From: Spirochaetales bacterium
Lineage (GTDB): Bacteria; Spirochaetota; Spirochaetia; Treponematales; UBA12059
NCBI GenBank assembly: GCA_016926955.1
Contig: JAFGNN010000059.1
Span: 62,001-126,000 of the forward strand
Length of the DNA: 64,000 bases
Reading direction: 5' to 3'
The translations under genes and the position numbers were made by a program. Every line of letters begins with the position of its first letter. Position 1 is the stretch's first letter. The notes under the pieces are model-generated. The model saw only the letters and a list, made by a program, of their open reading frames with translations. It was not told where the DNA came from and did no database searches. Below, one piece after another: positions 19,163 to 27,512 of the stretch.

Positions 19163-19211
19163 TTCGAGCTCTGTCCCCGACTCGGCCCTCGGTTTCGAGC
19201 TCTGTCCCCGA
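19163..19211 (+). repeat. Two copies of a short TTCGAGCTCTGTCCCCGA repeat
   Basis: Copies at 19163-19180 and 19194-19211, both plus-oriented, in the convergent gap between the AMMECR1 and MEMO genes. Related CGAGCTCTGTCCC copies lie at 19939-19951, 38484-38496 and 38511-38523, and AGCTCTGTCCC at 18539-18549. Confidence 0.75.
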
Positions 19212-19219
19212 CCGGGCGC

Positions 19220-20236
19220 TCAGGGCTCGGCGAGCGCGGCGAACGAGAAGAAGTAGCTCGTCACGTCGCGGGGGTCCACGTGCTCCGGCGCGATGTCGAG
19301 CGCGGTGGTCCGCCACAGCACGCGGCCCACGGCGCCGAGCCCGTCGGCGAGGGCGCCGAGGGCGTACATGCCCGGCCGGTTGTCGCAGCCCGCGAAGAAC
19401 CAGGTGTCGGCGGACGGCCGCTCCACGAAGCGGCGCGAGATGGCGTCGCGACGGTCCGCCTCGGCCTTGGTGTCATGGTGGCTGAAATCGCTCGACACGA
19501 GCAGGAAGGCGCGCCGCTCCGCGCCGTCCCGGAATTCAGGCAGCAGGGCCCCCGCGAGCGCGCGGGCGCCGGCGAGGTCCACCGGAGCTTCGCCGTCGAC
19601 GGCGAGCGGCACGACCCTGGCGTCCGGAAAATGCCGCGCGATGAAGGGCATGAAAGTCGAAACCCCGTGCTCGTAGGTGAAGGACGCGTCGTCAAAGGAC
19701 GTTCCGAGCCGCTCCGCCACCCGGCGCGCCGTCGGAGCGTCGACTTCCACGAGGCCGTCCGAAACGGCGAAAGGCCGGAGGGACATCGAGGCGACGCCGC
19801 CCGACTGCCCGAAGTGCCGCGGCGAGACTATGAAGAAGGTTTCCACCGTCCGCGCCCGCGCGAGCTCGGCGAACCAGGCTTCGATCCAGGCGTGGGCGAG
19901 CAGGTGGTGGCTCGCGATGCCGCCCACCGGGAATCCGCCGAGCTCTGTCCCTCCGGAGGATAGCGCCGGCGCCGTCCAAATCGCCTCGGGCGCGCCGGGG
20001 ACGGAGCCCCGGACGGGGCGCTCGCCGAGGCTCTGCCAAGTGGAGTACGGCCGCGCCTCCCGTGTCGCGGCGGCGCCGCCCGGGAACGGTTCGGCGGCGG
20101 CCGCCGTCGGGCGCGGCCCCGCTCCGCACGCGCTTAAGGCGGCGCAGGCCGGGATCAGGAAAAGCGAAGCGAGCGCGCGGGTGAATTTTGGGCGGGCGGC
20201 CGCGACGACGTGGCCGCGGCCGAGTTGCCTTTTCAA
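19220..20236 (-). CDS. Exported MEMO-domain lipoprotein
   Basis: A 338-aa protein. Signal peptide KFTRALASLFLIPACAALSAC ends in a lipobox. The mature part is MEMO-like (related to LigB-type dioxygenases). GGIASHHLLAH and IVSPRHFG supply the first two His, TYEHGVSTFMPFI the E-H motif, LVSSDFSHHD the third metal His and FAGCDNRPGMYAL the conserved Cys. All metal-site residues seem kept, unlike a decayed copy. The start is TTG at 20236, overlapping the DUF3160 stop (TTGA). A far longer frame upstream is not coding. It is translationally coupled to DUF3160 and convergent with the AMMECR1 lipoprotein. Function is unknown; a shared periplasmic metal-dependent reaction is an inference. Confidence 0.82.
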   Translation of the reverse strand: MKRQLGRGHVVAAARPKFTRALASLFLIPACAALSACGAGPRPTAAAAEPFPGGAAATREARPYSTWQSLGERPVRGSVPGAPEAIWTAPALSSGGTELGGFPVGGIASHHLLAHAWIEAWFAELARARTVETFFIVSPRHFGQSGGVASMSLRPFAVSDGLVEVDAPTARRVAERLGTSFDDASFTYEHGVSTFMPFIARHFPDARVVPLAVDGEAPVDLAGARALAGALLPEFRDGAERRAFLLVSSDFSHHDTKAEADRRDAISRRFVERPSADTWFFAGCDNRPGMYALGALADGLGAVGRVLWRTTALDIAPEHVDPRDVTSYFFSFAALAEP

Positions 20237-23031
20237 TCGAAAATGTCTTCGGACCAGAAGGGCCGGTACTTGGACAGGTCGGCGCCGCGCTTGTACGCGA
20301 TCTCCTTCCATTGCTCGTCGGTCAGCCGGTCGTCCATGGGGTGCCGGAACTCGTAGTAGCTGAAGACGTAGCCCGCGGCCACGCGCTTGCCCCCCTGTCC
20401 GTCGTTGAGCAGGACATCGATCCGGTACGGCGCCGCGATGCCGATCTCGAGCACCTGCTTCGGGTCCACCGCGGTGTAGACGTCGGCGATGATGCCAATG
20501 CGCTCGTCCTGGGGCTCGCCGCCGGAGTAGAGTTCCTCGCTCCAGGGATTCTCGGGGTTCGCGGCGGGCACGAGGCGGCGCGGCATGCGGCGGATGGCCT
20601 CGTTCTGCGCCTCGGAGATCGGCTTGTCCTCCGCCTCGAGCCTGACTATGGCCACCGCCTCGGCGAGAACCGACTCGAGCGTCTCGAAGGCGTTGGCGTA
20701 GCTTTCCGGCAGGAGACCCATGCGCGCCGCATTGGTAGCCAGGTCGCGGACCAGGATGCGCGCCCCGGTCCAGAAGGGGAGGTTCGGCTCGATGTAATGG
20801 ATCGGCTCGGGAAGCGGCTCGACGCGCCAGGTGGGCTCCCAGTCGCCGCCGCCGGACATCTCCGCGCCGTACACCTGCTTGACGTAGAGGATGGTGTCGT
20901 GCCGGAGCTCGGCCCAGGTGCCGTGGGCCGAGAGCAGGGACTTGGCCGCCCAGCGCGGGGTCTCGGTGAAGTAGAAGCCCGAGCCGGGCTCGAACTGCGC
21001 CTGCGCCTTGATGAGGAAAAGGGTGCGGTTGTAGTAGGTCTCGCCCCAGAAGTCCTCGTCGCGGCCGGAGAACCCGGACTCGAACCCGTCCAGGACGCCT
21101 TCGAGCTCGGGGAAGGTTGTGTAGCCGTTCTCCCAGCGGGCGAGCAGGGCGTCGGCGGTCTTCGAGCCGAAGGCCTTCATGACGTCGAGGCCCGAGACCC
21201 AGTAGCGCGGGATCATTTCGTCGTTCGGCGGGAGGCGGGGGAAGCTGGTCTGCATGTGGACCGCGGAGTCCCAGGTGAAGCGCTGGCCGAAGAGACGCCA
21301 GCCCAGGGGCGGGGTATCGCCTTCGCCGGAGGGAACGTAGACGACGGAATTGCCCGCGATGCGGGGCGGGCGGAGCTCGCCTGCCGCCTTGCGGACGAAA
21401 TCCTTGACCGCGTCCTCGTCGGCGGTCCAGGCGGGGAAATCCGCGACGGGATTCTTCCGGACGAAGGGCATGACGTCGTCGAGCGAGAGGTCGTCGGAGA
21501 TTCCGATCAGGTAGGTGATCGGGTCGAAGAGCTCGCGCCAGGCGTCGACGAGCGAGGGATACTCGAGGGCCATGCGGTTGAGGAGGACGGCCATGGGCGT
21601 CAGCCGGAGACTCAGGCCGGTGGCGGTCTTCGGGGCGGTCGGATCTTCGTTCGCCCAGACGTAGGTCTGTCCCCCGCGCAGGGCCATGTAGGCGTGGATG
21701 CGGCCGAACCACATCATGGCCTTGAAGTACTGGCCCAGGGCCGCGTTGCGCGTGTAATGGCCGCGCGGCTTGTACTGCGAGAAGTCCTCGTCGTAGAGGA
21801 TGAGCGGATCCTTGTCCCAGCCCTCGTGGGCCTCGATCAGGGCGAGGGTCTTCCGCACGGCCTCGGGGTAGGTTCCGTACACGGCCTCGAGGTCGGGCTC
21901 GGCGTACTCGCGGCGGCCCCGATCGTCCTCCGTCCAGGAGGGCGTCGCCTCGAGGAGGGCGCGGGGCACCAGGAAGTACTGCCGCGCTATGGCCAGGGTG
22001 CGCGAATACGCTTCCACGTCGCCCGGGTCGGCGGCTTCGAGGGCGTCGATCTTTTCCAGGAAGGCGTCGATCAGGGCGGCGAGGCGCGGGGCGAAGTAGT
22101 CCTCCTCCACGCGCTGGAGGTACTTGTCGAAGGCCAGGTGGATGACGTGGGCGGCAAGGTCCGTGGTGACGAAAATCGGGCGCTGCACGTCCTTGGCCTC
22201 GGCCTGGTAGAGGCCCAGCAGCTCGTCCGCGCGGTTCTCGCCCCAGTCGACCGGGGAAAAGGCCACGCGATCGCGCTCGAGGCGGGCGGCGGTGACGGAG
22301 GGAAGCGGATCGAGGCCGCGCAAGGGGTGGAAGTCCTCGTAGCGGCCTTCGGTCCGGTAGCGCCAGGCCGCGACCGCGAGCCGGTCGCCCTTCGGATCGG
22401 AGCCGCGGAGTCCCACCAGGTCGGCGCCGAAGACGACGCCGGTACGGCCGTCGAACGAGGTAGGGTAGAACCAGTTCCACGAGCCCCCGTGCTTGTAGAG
22501 GCCGTCATAGGCGCGGTCCGGGCACACGATGCGCTCGCCGATGGACAGCACCGTGCCGATGGGGATGGGCGTACCTCCCTCGACCGACTCGACGTCGGCC
22601 ACGTCGCCGGCTATCGAGGCCGGCCAAAGCATGGCCACGCGACTGCCGACGACGACGGCCGTGCCGGAAGCCGGCAGCGCGACGGGCACAGGCTTCATGG
22701 TAGACGGATCGTCAAGATAGGAGGCGTGGGCCGCGTAGCGTATCGAGCCAGGCATGACGAGCGCGTCGGGGCTGCCGAAGCCTTCGTATCCGACGGTGGG
22801 GAACGAGGAGAAGTCGATCGCCGAGAGGCGGACGCCGTCTCCTTCGCCCGCGGCCGGCGGCGCGGCCCCGTCCGATCCGACATCCGCGACCGGGCCGGCC
22901 GGCAACGCGGACTCGAGGGCCTCACCAACCCCGCCTCCCCCGCAGGAGGCGAGGAACCCAAGGGCGAACAGGACCGCGAACGGCACGAAGGCGATCTTCG
23001 CCGGAACGGAAACCACGCGCGACGATTTCAT
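20233..23031 (-). CDS. DUF3160 family lipoprotein
   Basis: A 932-aa lipoprotein with signal peptide MKSSRVVSVPAKIAFVPFAV and lipobox LASCG. The first 240 residues are a beta-rich region ending in an SH3-like segment (YKHGGSWNWFYPTSFDGRTG). The remainder is the helical DUF3160 domain with IFVTTDLAAHVIHLAFDKYL, HYTRNAALGQYFKAMMWFGR and PAYWVSGLDVMKAF-like blocks, ending in a PFWSEDIFD tail. DUF3160 proteins are large exported proteins of unknown role in several anaerobes. ATG at 23031 has GGAGG 8 nt upstream. The MEMO-lipoprotein gene follows with a 4-nt overlap, so the two products are made together. Confidence 0.87.
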   Translation of the reverse strand: MKSSRVVSVPAKIAFVPFAVLFALGFLASCGGGGVGEALESALPAGPVADVGSDGAAPPAAGEGDGVRLSAIDFSSFPTVGYEGFGSPDALVMPGSIRYAAHASYLDDPSTMKPVPVALPASGTAVVVGSRVAMLWPASIAGDVADVESVEGGTPIPIGTVLSIGERIVCPDRAYDGLYKHGGSWNWFYPTSFDGRTGVVFGADLVGLRGSDPKGDRLAVAAWRYRTEGRYEDFHPLRGLDPLPSVTAARLERDRVAFSPVDWGENRADELLGLYQAEAKDVQRPIFVTTDLAAHVIHLAFDKYLQRVEEDYFAPRLAALIDAFLEKIDALEAADPGDVEAYSRTLAIARQYFLVPRALLEATPSWTEDDRGRREYAEPDLEAVYGTYPEAVRKTLALIEAHEGWDKDPLILYDEDFSQYKPRGHYTRNAALGQYFKAMMWFGRIHAYMALRGGQTYVWANEDPTAPKTATGLSLRLTPMAVLLNRMALEYPSLVDAWRELFDPITYLIGISDDLSLDDVMPFVRKNPVADFPAWTADEDAVKDFVRKAAGELRPPRIAGNSVVYVPSGEGDTPPLGWRLFGQRFTWDSAVHMQTSFPRLPPNDEMIPRYWVSGLDVMKAFGSKTADALLARWENGYTTFPELEGVLDGFESGFSGRDEDFWGETYYNRTLFLIKAQAQFEPGSGFYFTETPRWAAKSLLSAHGTWAELRHDTILYVKQVYGAEMSGGGDWEPTWRVEPLPEPIHYIEPNLPFWTGARILVRDLATNAARMGLLPESYANAFETLESVLAEAVAIVRLEAEDKPISEAQNEAIRRMPRRLVPAANPENPWSEELYSGGEPQDERIGIIADVYTAVDPKQVLEIGIAAPYRIDVLLNDGQGGKRVAAGYVFSYYEFRHPMDDRLTDEQWKEIAYKRGADLSKYRPFWSEDIFD

Positions 23032-23208
23032 GAATGCTTCCTCCAGGGACAGGATGATCGGATGGGATCCTCCGGGAAAAGCCGGAGCGCTCCGGCCCGA
23101 CTCCCTCCTTCCTTGTCCGCCATTATCCCGGAAACGCCGGAAGGGCACAAGGAAAGCGGCCGAGCGCTTCGTGACCCCGCATGGGTTTTTTCCGCCGCGA
23201 TTGCGCGC

Positions 23209-23214
23209 TATAAT
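23209..23214 (+). promoter_or_regulatory. -10 element of the SH3b lipoprotein gene
   Basis: Consensus TATAAT. The -35 region 17 nt upstream is only T-rich. The leader is about 55 nt and includes AAAGGAG before the ATG. Confidence 0.55.
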
Positions 23215-23273
23215 GCGCCCGGTCGGGACCCGTTCCCACCGGAAGCCCGAATATCCCGAAAGGAGCGTTTATA

Positions 23274-24266
23274 ATGAAACGAACCTGGATCATCCTTCCC
23301 CTGCTCGTTCTTACCCTGCTCGCCGTGGCGTGCGGCGGGTCCGGGCAGGAAACCCCTTCAAGCACCGCGCAGGGCTCGGCCGTCGGCGCGCCGTCAGCCG
23401 GCGGTTCGACGGCCGCGAAGCCCGCGTCCTCGATGGCCGACCGAAACGGTTTCGTGCTCTACCAGGGCCTCGGCTTCTGGGCCGAGCAGGACGGCAAGCC
23501 CGTCTACATCAAGAGCCTCGACCTGACCGACCGCCTGACCATCCATGGCAAGACCGCCGACCTCACCGGCTCGAGCGGCAAGGCGCTCGAATACACCGCC
23601 GCCACCGACGGCAAGGGCGACGAGGGCTGGATCCGCCTGCCCTACGTCGGCGTCGGCGACCGGCTCGGCGTCATCGTCGCGGCCGAGACCTTCATCTACA
23701 CCGAACCGAAAAAAACCAAGATCGGCAAGCAGCTGCTCAAGGCCGGCGCTCTCGTCGTCATCGACGACTCAGGAAGCGCCGACGGCTTCCTAAAGATCGA
23801 CGCGATGCTCCTGCCGGAGGAGATCCCCCTCGACGACGTCTATGTCCCTTCCGACACGGTCAGCCTCGACTCGGGCGACATCGCGGCCATCCAGCTCCTC
23901 ACCCTCGCCAAAGCCCGCCGGGCCTCCGGCAAGGAGATCGACATCAAGGCGGCCGACGCCTTCCTCTCCGACGCCGCGATGGAAGCCTCGAATCCCGCAA
24001 TTTCCGCCATCGTCGACGAGGTCCGTGGCATCGTGAACGTCCCCACCTCGGGCGCCTCGGGCACCATGGTCTCGAACGCGGACAAGGTGAACGTCCGCCG
24101 CACCCCGGTTATCGGGGCCGAAGTGGTCGGCCAGCTTTCCGCGGCGCAGGAAGTCACGCTCGCAGAGCGCACGCTGGAAGAGACCGAGATCGACGGTGTC
24201 TCGGCGCCCTGGTACCGCATCACCGCGCCCTTCGACGGCTGGGTCTTCGGCGCCTTCCTCGAATAG
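23274..24266 (+). CDS. SH3b-domain lipoprotein
   Basis: A 330-aa lipoprotein: signal peptide MKRTWIILPLLVLTLLAVAC with Cys at 20, then a Ser/Ala/Gly-rich spacer. The two modules are an N-terminal SH3-like region (ETFIYTEPKKTKIGKQLLKAG) and a C-terminal SH3b (DKVNVRRTPVIGAEVVGQL ending APFDGWVFGAFLE). Bacterial SH3b domains bind cell-wall peptides or other surface ligands. AAAGGAG precedes the ATG and a bidirectional terminator follows. Probably anchored to a membrane facing the periplasm or surface. Ligand unknown. Confidence 0.85.
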   Translation: MKRTWIILPLLVLTLLAVACGGSGQETPSSTAQGSAVGAPSAGGSTAAKPASSMADRNGFVLYQGLGFWAEQDGKPVYIKSLDLTDRLTIHGKTADLTGSSGKALEYTAATDGKGDEGWIRLPYVGVGDRLGVIVAAETFIYTEPKKTKIGKQLLKAGALVVIDDSGSADGFLKIDAMLLPEEIPLDDVYVPSDTVSLDSGDIAAIQLLTLAKARRASGKEIDIKAADAFLSDAAMEASNPAISAIVDEVRGIVNVPTSGASGTMVSNADKVNVRRTPVIGAEVVGQLSAAQEVTLAERTLEETEIDGVSAPWYRITAPFDGWVFGAFLE

Positions 24267-24302
24267 TCCGTACCGCTCCGCGCGCGCGGAGCCGTTAAAG
24301 AG

Positions 24303-24332
24303 AAAGCCTCCCCGCCGGGGAGGCTTTCCTTT
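24303..24332. terminator. Bidirectional rho-independent terminator
   Basis: Stem AAAGCCTCCCC/GGGGAGGCTTT followed by CCTTTTCTT on plus and CTCTTT on minus. It can end both the SH3b lipoprotein transcript and the convergent V-ATPase/EIIA transcript. Confidence 0.85.
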
Positions 24333-24385
24333 TCTTCGCCTCGACAAGAATGCGCAGGACGCGGGGCGAAGTCCTCTCTCACAAT

Positions 24386-24430
24386 CGACGAAGCCCAGGC
24401 TTCGTCGCCGACCGGTGCGCGAAGCGCACC
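24386..24430 (-). other. Two stem-loops downstream of the EIIA gene
   Basis: Stem CGACGAAGCC/GGCTTCGTCG (24386-24407) and stem GGTGCGC/GCGCACC (24414-24430). No T-run follows either one. They may protect the 3' end of the long ATPase transcript. Confidence 0.5.
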
Positions 24431-24435
24431 TGGCG

Positions 24436-24885
24436 CTAGTCCCCCCGCAAGAGCTCCACCACCTCGCGGGCGTCGCCCGCGCCGACCAGAGCGCGGCAGA
24501 AAGCCTTCGAGCGGGCCATGCGCGCGATCTCCGCGAGCGCCTCGATGTGCGGCCCGGCTTTGTCGGGCGGCGCCATGATCAGGAAGAAGAGTCTGGAAGG
24601 CAGGCCGTCCATCGCGCCGAAGTCCACGCCCTCGCGGGACACGCCGATGGCCACGGCCAGGTCCTTGACCGCGGGCGTCTTCCCGTGCGGGACCGCTATG
24701 CCCTCGGCCAGCCCCGTGCTGCCTTTCGCCTCGCGCTCCATCACGGCCGCGCGCGCCGCTTCTCGGTCGGTGATCAGTCCCGCCGCGGCGAGGACTCCGA
24801 CCAGCTCGTCGATGACGCCGTCGCGGGTCGCGGATTCGAGCGGTACCTTGACGATGCGTTCCTCGATTCGCTCAACCAGTGCCAT
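24436..24885 (-). CDS. PTS EIIA domain protein, fructose/nitrogen (PtsN) type
   Basis: A 149-aa single EIIA domain. The phosphorylatable His is in GIAVPHGKTP (about residue 68), preceded by the family segment REAKGSTGLAEG, and the protein ends AREVVELLRGD. It would accept phosphate from HPr or NPr. No membrane EIIBC component is adjacent, so a regulatory role like EIIA-Ntr is more likely than sugar uptake. It is the last gene of the V-ATPase-Usp transcript, 12 nt after the Usp gene. EIIA-Ntr proteins regulate K+ transport and kinases elsewhere. A link to ion pumping here is inference. Confidence 0.88.
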   Translation of the reverse strand: MALVERIEERIVKVPLESATRDGVIDELVGVLAAAGLITDREAARAAVMEREAKGSTGLAEGIAVPHGKTPAVKDLAVAIGVSREGVDFGAMDGLPSRLFFLIMAPPDKAGPHIEALAEIARMARSKAFCRALVGAGDAREVVELLRGD

Positions 24886-24897
24886 GGTACGCCTCCG

Positions 24898-25386
24898 TCA
24901 ATCCAGATGATCGTAGATTTCCTCGATCCTGTCGCCGTTCTTGGCGACGAAAACCGAGCAGGGCACCGTGCGCATGGCACGGTCCACCTCGTCGTAGAGT
25001 TCGTCGCGCCGGCTGCGGACCTGCGCCATTTCACCCACCACGAGCAGGTCAATGCCGCACTCCAGCACGCAGGCCTTGATTTCGGCCGACACCGAACCCT
25101 GGGCCCGCTTGACCTCGACCTCGAGGCCCTTGCGGCGGCCTATATCCTGGGCGCGGCGCAGATAGCGCCCGACGTCTCCCTCGAGGTCGCGCCGGTACTC
25201 CTCCCGCTCGGCCTCCAGGAAGATCCGCGCCTGCACGAGTTCCCCGAGCGCCCGCGTGTCCACGACCGCGATCGCGCGGAGGGACGCGCCGAAGGTCCTG
25301 GCGAGCACCACCGCAAGCCTGACGGCGTCGAAGGAGCCCTCGCTGCCATCCACGTACACGAGCAGTTTCCGGAGCGGTCCGTCCAT
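24898..25386 (-). CDS. UspA-family universal stress protein
   Basis: A 162-aa Usp domain: KLLVYVDGSEGSFDAVRLAV at the N terminus and IDLLVVGEMAQVRSRRDEL followed by RTVPCSVFVAKNGD at the C terminus. The usual ATP-binding G-x2-G-x9-G-S/T motif is poorly kept (VGEMAQVRSR...), so nucleotide binding is doubtful. A long helical insert (residues 50-85) is rich in Glu/Arg. It sits between the V-ATPase D subunit (66-nt gap) and the EIIA gene, so it may modulate the pump or transport. Cytoplasmic. Confidence 0.85.
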   Translation of the reverse strand: MDGPLRKLLVYVDGSEGSFDAVRLAVVLARTFGASLRAIAVVDTRALGELVQARIFLEAEREEYRRDLEGDVGRYLRRAQDIGRRKGLEVEVKRAQGSVSAEIKACVLECGIDLLVVGEMAQVRSRRDELYDEVDRAMRTVPCSVFVAKNGDRIEEIYDHLD

Positions 25387-25452
25387 GTCCTCACGCCTCC
25401 CTGGGACTTGTCGGCATATCCGTCACCTTACAGCATTCCGCCGGGCGGGTCA

Positions 25453-26079
25453 TCAAAAAACGGGAGCGTTCCCGAGCCTCGCCTTGACTGTCTTCATGAG
25501 CGCGAGCGAGTCGCGCTCGTTCTCCTCGAGACGGTCGGCGATGCGGCGGACCGCATCCTCCATTTCCGGGACGGCGATCTTCTCGAGCGCGTTGGCCTTC
25601 CGCGCGGTGCGCCGCACCTCGGCTGCCAGGCGCAGGATGGATACGCGCAGCTCAGCCAGCCGTCCCATCATCGACAGGACTTCGCGGAAGGCCGCGGCTG
25701 CGGCGTCCACGCGGTACGAGGCGTCGAGCGGGCTGTAGTAGGGTCCGCGTTCCACGAACTCGGTCCGCACGACGGGCAAGGGCACGCCCATGACGGATCT
25801 CCGGCCGAGCTCGATGCCCGCCTCCGCGTTAACCGCGCCGGCCAGGATGGAAACCTCGAGCACGCCGTCGGACAGGGCCGCGTCCTCGAGCAGTCGCCAG
25901 GCCTTCGCGAGCGCCTCGTCCGCCTTTCGCTCCAGCTCCGCGCCCTGGTCCACCAGGGCCAGGAGCTCGTTGGCCAGGATCTTGCGCTTCTGGTCCAGGA
26001 GCTCGCGGCCGAGCCGCGCGAGCGACAGCTCCTCGCGCAAGGCGAGCAGGTTGGTCCTGGTCGGGGCGTCGTTCCTCAC
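25453..26079 (-). CDS. atpD: V/A-type ATPase subunit D
   Basis: A 208-aa central-stalk subunit, a long antiparallel coiled coil that turns inside the A3B3 head. Family landmarks are [27 protein letters not shown] near the start and [20 protein letters not shown] toward the end. The start is a GTG at 26079 overlapping the subunit B stop (GTGA). The frame reads upstream without a better start. It is the last ATPase gene of the operon. Confidence 0.95.
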   Translation of the reverse strand: MRNDAPTRTNLLALREELSLARLGRELLDQKRKILANELLALVDQGAELERKADEALAKAWRLLEDAALSDGVLEVSILAGAVNAEAGIELGRRSVMGVPLPVVRTEFVERGPYYSPLDASYRVDAAAAAFREVLSMMGRLAELRVSILRLAAEVRRTARKANALEKIAVPEMEDAVRRIADRLEENERDSLALMKTVKARLGNAPVF

Positions 26080-27512
26080 GCGCCCTCCTCCGCCTCGCGC
26101 TCCACCCAATGCGCCGCTATGTCGTCCTCGGTGACCCGCCTCAGCTCGTCGGCGGGGAGGAGGCCGAGCGCCTCCCAACCCAGTTCGAGGGTCCGCTCTA
26201 TGTCGCGGTCCTCGTCGCGCGCCTGCGTGACGAAGCGCTTCTCGAAGAACTCGCCGAACTCGAGGTACCTGCGGTCGAGCGGCGCGAGCTCGTCCTCGCC
26301 GATGACCGCGGCGAGGTCGCGCACGTCCTTCACCTTGCTGTACGAGGCGAAGAGCTGTGCCGCGAGCCGCGGGTGATCCTCGCGCGTCATGCCCTCGCCG
26401 ATGCCGTCCTTCATGAGCCGCGAGAGCGAAGGCAGGCCGGCCACCGGCGGATAGACGCCGCGGCCGTACATGGAACGGTCGAGGACGATCTGCCCCTCGG
26501 TGATGTAGCCGGTCAGGTCGGGAATCGGGTGCGAAATGTCGTCGTTCGGCATGGTCAGGATGGGCAGCTGGGTGATGGAGCCCGGCCGGCCCCGTATCAT
26601 GCCGGAGCGCTCGTAGAGCTCCGCGAGGTCGGAGTAGAGGTAGCCGGGGAAGCCCTTCCGCGAGGGGATCTCGCCGCGGGCCGTGGAGATCTCGCGGAGC
26701 GCCTCGCAGTAGTTCGCCATGTCGGTCATGACCACGAGGACGTGCATGCCGAGGTCGAAGGCCAGGTGCTCCGCCACGGTCAGGGCGACGCGCGGCGTGA
26801 CGATGCGCTCGATCGAGGGATCGTCCGCGAGCGAGAGGAAGAGCGCCACCTTGTCGAGCACGCCGCTCTCCTCGAAGGAGCGCTCGAAGAAGCGGGCCAC
26901 GTCGTGCTTGACGCCCATGGCGGCGAATACCACCGCGAATTCGGAGCCTCCGTCGCGGAGCCGCGCCTGCCTGGCTATCTGCGCCGCGAGCTCGTTGTGC
27001 GGCAGGCCGTTGCCCGAGAAGATGGGCAGCTTCTGGCCGCGGATCAGCGTGTTCATGCCGTCGATGGCGGAGATGCCGGTCTGGATGAAGTCGCGCGGGT
27101 ACTCGCGGGCGACCGGATTGACCGGGCGGCCGTTCACGTCGCTCCTCGAGTCCGCGAGCGGCGCCGGTCCCCCGTCGCGGGGGCGGCCGAGCCCGTCGAA
27201 GGTCCGGCCGAGCATGCGCCGCGTCGCTCCGACCGTAAGCGGCTCTCCGCGAAAGCGCGCCTTCGAGCCGGGCAGGGTCAGGGCCTGCGTTCCCTCGAAC
27301 ACCTGGGCCACCACCATGTCCTCGGAAGTGTCGAGGACCATGCCGAGACGGCCGCGCCCCTCCGCGTCCACGATCTCGACAAGCTCGCGGTAGCCGACAG
27401 GATGCGTACGCTTGATGAACACGAGAGGTCCGTCGATCCGTTCGAGGCCGAGGTACTCGCGCCCCGCGGCGAGTTCCCTCCGCAAGGCTTCCGCGCGCGC
27501 GTCAGCGGCCAT
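26076..27512 (-). CDS. atpB: V/A-type ATPase subunit B
   Basis: The 478-aa non-catalytic nucleotide-binding subunit of the head. It shows the degenerate P-loop region [71 protein letters not shown] and [16 protein letters not shown] canonical Walker A is absent, as expected for B subunits. ATG at 27512 overlaps the end of subunit A by 11 nt. Confidence 0.97.
   Translation of the reverse strand: MAADARAEALRRELAAGREYLGLERIDGPLVFIKRTHPVGYRELVEIVDAEGRGRLGMVLDTSEDMVVAQVFEGTQALTLPGSKARFRGEPLTVGATRRMLGRTFDGLGRPRDGGPAPLADSRSDVNGRPVNPVAREYPRDFIQTGISAIDGMNTLIRGQKLPIFSGNGLPHNELAAQIARQARLRDGGSEFAVVFAAMGVKHDVARFFERSFEESGVLDKVALFLSLADDPSIERIVTPRVALTVAEHLAFDLGMHVLVVMTDMANYCEALREISTARGEIPSRKGFPGYLYSDLAELYERSGMIRGRPGSITQLPILTMPNDDISHPIPDLTGYITEGQIVLDRSMYGRGVYPPVAGLPSLSRLMKDGIGEGMTREDHPRLAAQLFASYSKVKDVRDLAAVIGEDELAPLDRRYLEFGEFFEKRFVTQARDEDRDIERTLELGWEALGLLPADELRRVTEDDIAAHWVEREAEEGA

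Noticed and set aside
20237-22480. N-terminal 750-codon extension of the MEMO frame
   Set aside because: It overlaps DUF3160 in another frame and is Arg/Pro-rich noise. The signal peptide begins right after the TTG at 20236.
20188-23274. Open plus-strand frame of about 1000 codons opposite the DUF3160 gene
   Set aside because: It mirrors the strongly GC3-biased coding frame on the minus strand, has no ribosome site and shows low-complexity Gly/Val/Asp/Glu composition. The minus-strand product has a signal peptide and recognisable domains.
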